A stretch of 10,749 nucleotides of DNA from Flavobacteriales bacterium UBA4474 (GTDB lineage Bacteria; Bacteroidota; Bacteroidia; Flavobacteriales_D; Sanyastnellaceae): NCBI GenBank assembly GCA_002389295.1, contig DGOE01000073.1, positions 1 to 10,749 on the forward strand. The letters run 5' to 3'. Below the pieces are notes generated by a model. The model was not told where the DNA came from and made no database searches. It saw nothing but the letters and a program-made list of their open reading frames with translations. The translations under genes and the position numbers were made by a program. Positions 7,325 through 10,749 of this stretch are shown here, piece by piece (the stretch's first letter is position 1; each line of letters begins with the position of its first letter).

Positions 7325-8818
7325 ATGGACCATCTCCTTCAACCCGGCCACACCCGTTGGCCAAATCTGCAAGCCCTGTATGCCGCTGACCGCATTGCGT
7401 TGTCAGACGAAGCCAAAGCCAATGTGGCCCGGGCCCACGATTTTCTCCAAGAAGTCGTGGCCTCGGGCAAGACCGTCTACGGCGTCAATACCGGTTTTGG
7501 AGAACTCGCCCGCGTCAGGGTAGGAGACGATGCGCTGCATCAACTCCAGGAAAACATCTTGCGCAGCCACGCTGCCGGACTCGGAGATCCACTTCCACCA
7601 GAGATTGTCCGTTGGATGCTGCTGTTCAAAGTCTGCGGCCTCATCCGGGGGCACAGCGGGGTCCAACCACAGACGGTGGACCGCCTTGTCGACTTTTACA
7701 ATGCGGGCTTGATGCCCGTGGTTCCGCGCCAAGGCTCACTGGGAGCCAGCGGAGACCTCGCCCCGTTGAGCCACATGTGTCTGCCGCTCCTTGGCGAAGG
7801 CGAATTGATGGAGCAAGACGGTCAGGGCCAATGGACCGCGCGTCCAGCCGCTGCAGTGCTCCAAGAAAAAGGGTGGTCGCCCATCGCTTTGGGACCCAAG
7901 GAAGGGCTCGCCTTGATCAACGGCACACAAATGATGTCGGCGTTGCTCGCGCACAGCCTGCAACAGATGGAGCATCTGTGGGAACTGGCCCATGGCATTT
8001 CCAGCCTGAGCTTGGCCGCCTTTGAAGGATTGGATGCGCCCTATCATTCTGAGGTCCATGTTTTGCGGCAGCACACAGGTCAGCAGGCGAGTGCAGCCCG
8101 CATGCGTGATTGGCTGGGTGGTGCGGCCTTCCTGCGTGAGACCCACGAGTGGGTGCAAGACCCGTATAGCTTTCGCTGCATTCCACAGGTTTATGGGGCG
8201 GTGCGCACCGCCATGGATGCTGGTATTGCCACGTTGGAAGGGGAGGCCACGGCTGTGACCGACAACCCCATTTTGCTCCCCGAGACCGGGGAGGTAATCA
8301 GCGCAGGCAATTTCCACGGGGAGCCTCTCGCGGTCATCCTTGACCACCTCAAGGTGGCCGCCAGCGAACTGGGTACCATGTCCGAGCGCCGCATCTTCAA
8401 GCTTCTCAGCGGAACGCGCGGTCTGCCGCCTTTCCTCGCGACGGACCCCGGACTCGACAGCGGCCTCATGATCGTGCAGTACACCGCGGCCAGCATCGTG
8501 GCCCGCAACAAGATGCGCGCCATGCCCTCCAGCGTCGACACCATCGACAGCAGCAACGGGCAGGAGGACCACGTGAGCATGGGCGCCAACGCGGGCCTCC
8601 AACTCCTGGCCGTCATCGATGGTACCCACGAGATCTTGGGTTGCGAACTCCTCACAGCCAGTCAAGCCTTGCATTTCCGTCCCAACCCGGGACTGTCCGC
8701 CAAGCAGCAGTCCCATTTGGATCGTTTCAGGCAATCCGTGCCTCCCCAGCAAGGCGATGTAGAGCAGTCGTCGCGCATGAGGGCGGCCAAGTCTTTCCTC
8801 CAGCACCGTAAGGATTGA
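7325..8818 (+). CDS. hutH: Histidine ammonia-lyase
   Basis: A 497-residue cytoplasmic enzyme converting L-histidine to trans-urocanate and ammonia, the first step of histidine degradation. The MIO cofactor-forming Ala-Ser-Gly is at 141-143 in 'GSLGASGDLAPLSH'. Other active-site blocks are present: 'VYGVNTGFGEL' (Tyr52), 'RSHAAGLGDPLP' (His82), 'INGTQMM', 'QDPYSFRCIPQVYGA', 'GNFHGEP' and 'NGQEDHVSMGANAG' (the Glu associated with histidine specificity). Positions agree almost residue for residue with the Pseudomonas enzyme (MIO at 142-144) when the ATG at 7325 is used; a GTG at 7316 would add three residues. The His in 'RSHAAG' and the Gln-Glu block favour histidine over phenylalanine or tyrosine as substrate. 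hutU, hutI and hutG are not in the window. No terminator was found directly after the stop. Confidence 0.95.
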   Translation: MDHLLQPGHTRWPNLQALYAADRIALSDEAKANVARAHDFLQEVVASGKTVYGVNTGFGELARVRVGDDALHQLQENILRSHAAGLGDPLPPEIVRWMLLFKVCGLIRGHSGVQPQTVDRLVDFYNAGLMPVVPRQGSLGASGDLAPLSHMCLPLLGEGELMEQDGQGQWTARPAAAVLQEKGWSPIALGPKEGLALINGTQMMSALLAHSLQQMEHLWELAHGISSLSLAAFEGLDAPYHSEVHVLRQHTGQQASAARMRDWLGGAAFLRETHEWVQDPYSFRCIPQVYGAVRTAMDAGIATLEGEATAVTDNPILLPETGEVISAGNFHGEPLAVILDHLKVAASELGTMSERRIFKLLSGTRGLPPFLATDPGLDSGLMIVQYTAASIVARNKMRAMPSSVDTIDSSNGQEDHVSMGANAGLQLLAVIDGTHEILGCELLTASQALHFRPNPGLSAKQQSHLDRFRQSVPPQQGDVEQSSRMRAAKSFLQHRKD

Positions 8819-8914
8819 AATATCCAAGTTCCAAAAGCAACTCGCATACAAATTAGGCTTTAGTTATACAAGCGTCTCTGCACGGAGAATGTTACTTTCA
8901 GTGAACCAATCCAA
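8819..8914 (+). promoter_or_regulatory. AT-rich upstream region of the secreted-protein pair
   Basis: This 96-bp gap is clearly richer in A and T than the flanking genes, most of all at 8819-8873, and probably carries the promoter of the two genes that follow. The hexamer ATACAA occurs at 8846-8851 and again at 8866-8871, exactly 20 bases apart. TTAG occurs at 8853-8856 and 8860-8863 between them. A weak hairpin (TCTCT / GGAGA) can form at 8875-8888. No good TTG/TAnnTTTG pair was recognised, so the promoter position is not defined. No Shine-Dalgarno sequence lies close to the ATG at 8915. Confidence 0.35.
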
Positions 8915-9721
8915 ATGCTCATGCGCTTTTTCGCACTCTTGCTTGCTTGCCCGCTTGTTTCATTTGGCGCCATGGTGCCATGCATTCCGGTATCTGAAAC
9001 CCCGGTGAATCCTGTGGTGGACTGCGCGGCCTTGGCCACCTTTCTGGAGGATGAGGTCATGGCCCTGAGTTACACCGCTTCGGTGGGTGCGTCCTGTTTC
9101 ACCATTGAAACCACCATTTACTTCGATGCCAGCGGCACGGCCAGTGAATGGGATGCCAACGGCAACGTCCTTGCCAGTTTTCCTTACACGGTGATGGAAT
9201 CGGGAGGCCAATGCGTGCTGGCTTCAACGGCTGCCACCTGCGCAGAACAGATTTTGGCATTCAATGCAGACGAGAGCGGCATCGACATGACCCTCGACGG
9301 GATGGTGGCGAGCATGCTGCCCATTACCTGCGCGGTGCTCGGCCCGGAACTCTCGTCGTTGGAAACCACCGCGATCCCAACCGGCCCCGCCATAGCGGAT
9401 GGTGAGATCGAGGTGACCATCGCTTCCGGAACGCCCAATGCCCTCTCGCTCGCTGGCCAGAATGGCAGCAGCGACTACAGCTTTGTCCTGCCCGGCCTGC
9501 TTCAAGGCATCGCGCCCGGCAACTACAGCGTGACGGCCACGGATGCGGACGATTGCACGAGCGACGCCCTGACCCTCATCGTCCCCTACGCCCAATGCTG
9601 CATTGGTTGTGGTGTTTACGACGCTGACGCCGATGGCATTTGCGACGACAGCGACAACTGCACCGACCGCACCGCCAGCAACTACGCCGACCCCGCCAAC
9701 GGCACCTGCACCTTCGACTGA
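8915..9721 (+). CDS. Secreted protein with SprB-like repeat and Asp/Cys-rich calcium-type tail
   Basis: A 268-residue protein with an N-terminal signal peptide (about 1-19, MLMRFFALLLACPLVSFGA); a second in-frame ATG at 8921 would also give a good signal. Residues about 20-150 are of no family I recognise and contain several Cys. Residues about 155-224 resemble one SprB-type repeat: 'ADGEIEVTIASGTPNALSL', a central variable stretch, then 'LLQGIAPGNYSVTATDADDC' and 'LTLIVP', which matches the usual 'L.aGtYtvtVtDanGC' ending. Such repeats occur in Bacteroidota surface adhesins and gliding proteins. The tail has 'DADADGICDDSDNC' (236-249), like a thrombospondin type 3 calcium-binding repeat, followed by 'CTDRTASNYADPANGTC' (249-265), a Cys-bounded motif also present in the next protein. 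No type IX sorting domain is visible. The role is unknown; extracellular or surface location is well supported. It is the first gene of a pair, 5 bp before the next start. Confidence 0.75.
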   Translation: MLMRFFALLLACPLVSFGAMVPCIPVSETPVNPVVDCAALATFLEDEVMALSYTASVGASCFTIETTIYFDASGTASEWDANGNVLASFPYTVMESGGQCVLASTAATCAEQILAFNADESGIDMTLDGMVASMLPITCAVLGPELSSLETTAIPTGPAIADGEIEVTIASGTPNALSLAGQNGSSDYSFVLPGLLQGIAPGNYSVTATDADDCTSDALTLIVPYAQCCIGCGVYDADADGICDDSDNCTDRTASNYADPANGTCTFD

Positions 9722-9726
9722 TTCCC

Positions 9727-10656
9727 GTGCAGAGGGTTTCCATCCTTTTGATCGTCAGCGCCATGCTGACCACCACTGCTGTCTCACAAGGCGACTGCAC
9801 AACCCTCAATGTCCAACAGCTTGCGAGTGACTACCTGAGTTTCGGAGTGGACACCGTCATCCTCCAGCCTGACGGTTCCTACGAAGTGCAGTTGAACAAC
9901 GGCACCACCGCCTCAATCACGCTCGGTTGCACCGATCCGGCCTACGTCGAGTACGACGCGACGGCCAATACGGACGACGGCAGTTGCGCGACGCTACCTT
10001 CGACTTGTGTGAGCCCGACGATGGACGGCTACAGCTACAGCGTGGTGGAGATCGGCGACCAATGCTGGTTTGCGGAGAATCTGAGAACAGAGAATTACAC
10101 CAATGGGGATGCAATTCCCACGGGACTGTCTGGTAGTGACTGGTCTGCGACTCAGAATGGAGCCGTGGCCGTGTACGGCGAAGGCAATACGAGTTGCTAT
10201 GATGCGACTTCTTTGTTCGAAGTATGTGACGAGACCGTCTCGCTCGATTTGTACGGGAGGATGTACAACTGGCACGCAGTCAATGACACGCGTGGACTAT
10301 GCCCTAATGGCTGGCATGTCCCAACCGATGAAGAATGGACCCAGCTTGGCAATCAGGTGGCGTCCATTTCAACCAACTCGATTGGCATTGCCCTCAAAGC
10401 CGAATCTGGCTGGTGGAACGACGGCAACGGCACAGACGAGTTTGGATTTTCCGCACTCCCTGCGGGCGCGCGCAATGATGACAGCTCCCCAGGTGCATTC
10501 GTGCACACGGGGACTGGCGCAGCGTTCTGGAGCTCGACGAGCTCAGGCGGAGGCGCATGGTATCGTGGGTTCGACTGGGGCTCTGGAACCTTCTTTCGCA
10601 CGGCTTACCCTTCAAAAAACGGCTACTCCGCAAGGTGTCTCAGGGATGCCGACTGA
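9727..10656 (+). CDS. Secreted FISUMP-domain (Fib_succ_major) protein
   Basis: A 309-residue protein. The start is taken as GTG at 9727, 5 bp after the previous stop, because it begins a signal peptide (MQRVSILLIVSAMLTTTAVS, before Q21). The frame stays open upstream to 9640, but that part is Arg/His-rich and overlaps the previous gene. Residues 27-66 look like a short beta segment. 'GCTDPAYVEYDATANTDDGSC' type residues (C68 to C87) form a Cys-bounded motif common in Bacteroidota secreted proteins. Residues about 102-306 are the FISUMP domain, with 'WFAENLRTENYTNGD', 'YGRMYNWHAV', 'LCPNGWHVPTDEEW' (191-204), 'FGFSALPAGAR' (239-249), 'FWSSTSS' and the closing 'GYSARCLRD'. FISUMP is related to the formylglycine-generating-enzyme/C-type-lectin-like fold, but its biochemical role is not established. 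No membrane anchor or type IX C-terminal domain is seen. Surface binding or structural function is an inference. Confidence 0.85.
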   Translation: MQRVSILLIVSAMLTTTAVSQGDCTTLNVQQLASDYLSFGVDTVILQPDGSYEVQLNNGTTASITLGCTDPAYVEYDATANTDDGSCATLPSTCVSPTMDGYSYSVVEIGDQCWFAENLRTENYTNGDAIPTGLSGSDWSATQNGAVAVYGEGNTSCYDATSLFEVCDETVSLDLYGRMYNWHAVNDTRGLCPNGWHVPTDEEWTQLGNQVASISTNSIGIALKAESGWWNDGNGTDEFGFSALPAGARNDDSSPGAFVHTGTGAAFWSSTSSGGGAWYRGFDWGSGTFFRTAYPSKNGYSARCLRDAD

Positions 10657-10749
10657 ACGGAGCGAAGGCGGATTGACACTTTGAAACTTTGGAGGCCGCA
10701 GGCCGACCCTTTCTATTGTCCATTTAAAATCATCGAAAAGCCCCGCCAC
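10657..10749 (+). other. Non-coding tail with small GC hairpin (possible terminator)
   Basis: No gene is visible in these last 93 bases. Bases 10691-10708 can form a hairpin: GGCC (10694-10697) pairs with GGCC (10701-10704) around GCA, extended by GG (10691-10692) with CC (10707-10708) across a small internal loop. A pyrimidine-rich CTTTCTATT follows, a poor T-tract, so it is only a possible terminator of the secreted-protein pair. Just before it, ACTTTG is repeated at 10678-10683 and 10686-10691. The final bases (about 10720-10737) are AT-rich and could be the start of a promoter region for a gene beyond the edge. Confidence 0.35.

Noticed and set aside
7263..7364. A longer N-terminus for the catalytic M16 protein, starting at 7364.
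   Set aside because: It would put 34 residues before a clear signal peptide and overlap the start of hutH.
7736..8851. A 371-codon minus-strand frame over hutH.
   Set aside because: hutH is unmistakable on the plus strand; the antisense product has no known motif.
9640..9726. An earlier start for the FISUMP protein at 9640.
   Set aside because: The extension is Arg/His-rich, overlaps the Asp/Cys tail of the upstream gene and would bury the signal peptide.
1..10749. A CRISPR array, tRNA or rRNA gene, transposase, integrase, phage or toxin-antitoxin gene.
   Set aside because: No regularly spaced repeats, RNA gene signatures or relevant protein motifs were seen on either strand.

Overview
The window looks like chromosomal DNA from a fairly GC-rich member of the Bacteroidota. 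The evidence is a secreted protein with a FISUMP (Fib_succ_major) domain, Cys-rich 'CTDP..NYD..A..DDGSC' motifs, a SprB-like surface repeat, an OmpA-like protein end of the Bacteroidota type, and genes that mostly lack Shine-Dalgarno sequences. The phylum is an inference from these families; no rRNA or other marker gene is present.

Layout. (1) Positions 2-2375, plus strand: the 3' end of an OmpA-like envelope protein, then a DEDDh 3'-5' exonuclease with an ExoX-like C-terminal domain, then a GT4-type glycosyltransferase. The last two share an ATGA overlap. The run ends in a probable intrinsic terminator (2423-2446) that lies partly inside the end of the convergent gene. (2) Positions 7262-2435, minus strand: a tight four-gene operon. 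It encodes a catalytic M16 zinc peptidase, a non-catalytic M16 partner with an extra C-terminal domain, an FtsE-like ABC ATPase and a short GT2 glycosyltransferase. Junctions are ATGA, 6 bp and ATGA. (3) Positions 7325-8818, plus strand, divergent from the peptidases: hutH, histidine ammonia-lyase, with all expected active-site motifs but no other hut gene nearby. (4) Positions 8915-10656, plus strand: two secreted proteins 5 bp apart. The first has a SprB-like repeat and a calcium-type Asp/Cys tail; the second has a FISUMP domain. They share a Cys-bounded motif. (5) Positions 10657-10749: a short non-coding tail with a small GC hairpin.

How the genes may work together. The two M16 proteins are the clearest functional pair: one carries HxxEH and the other the Arg/Tyr substrate-binding elements, as in known heterodimeric M16 peptidases. 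The exported pair at the right probably acts on the cell surface or outside the cell. FtsE and the two glycosyltransferases suggest envelope or surface-glycan work, but their partners (FtsX, other polysaccharide genes) are not in the window. I found no rRNA, tRNA, CRISPR array, transposase or phage gene, and no convincing new multi-gene defence or metabolic system. The most unusual items are the secreted FISUMP/SprB pair, the FtsE-GT2 translational coupling inside a peptidase operon, and the terminator embedded in a convergent gene.
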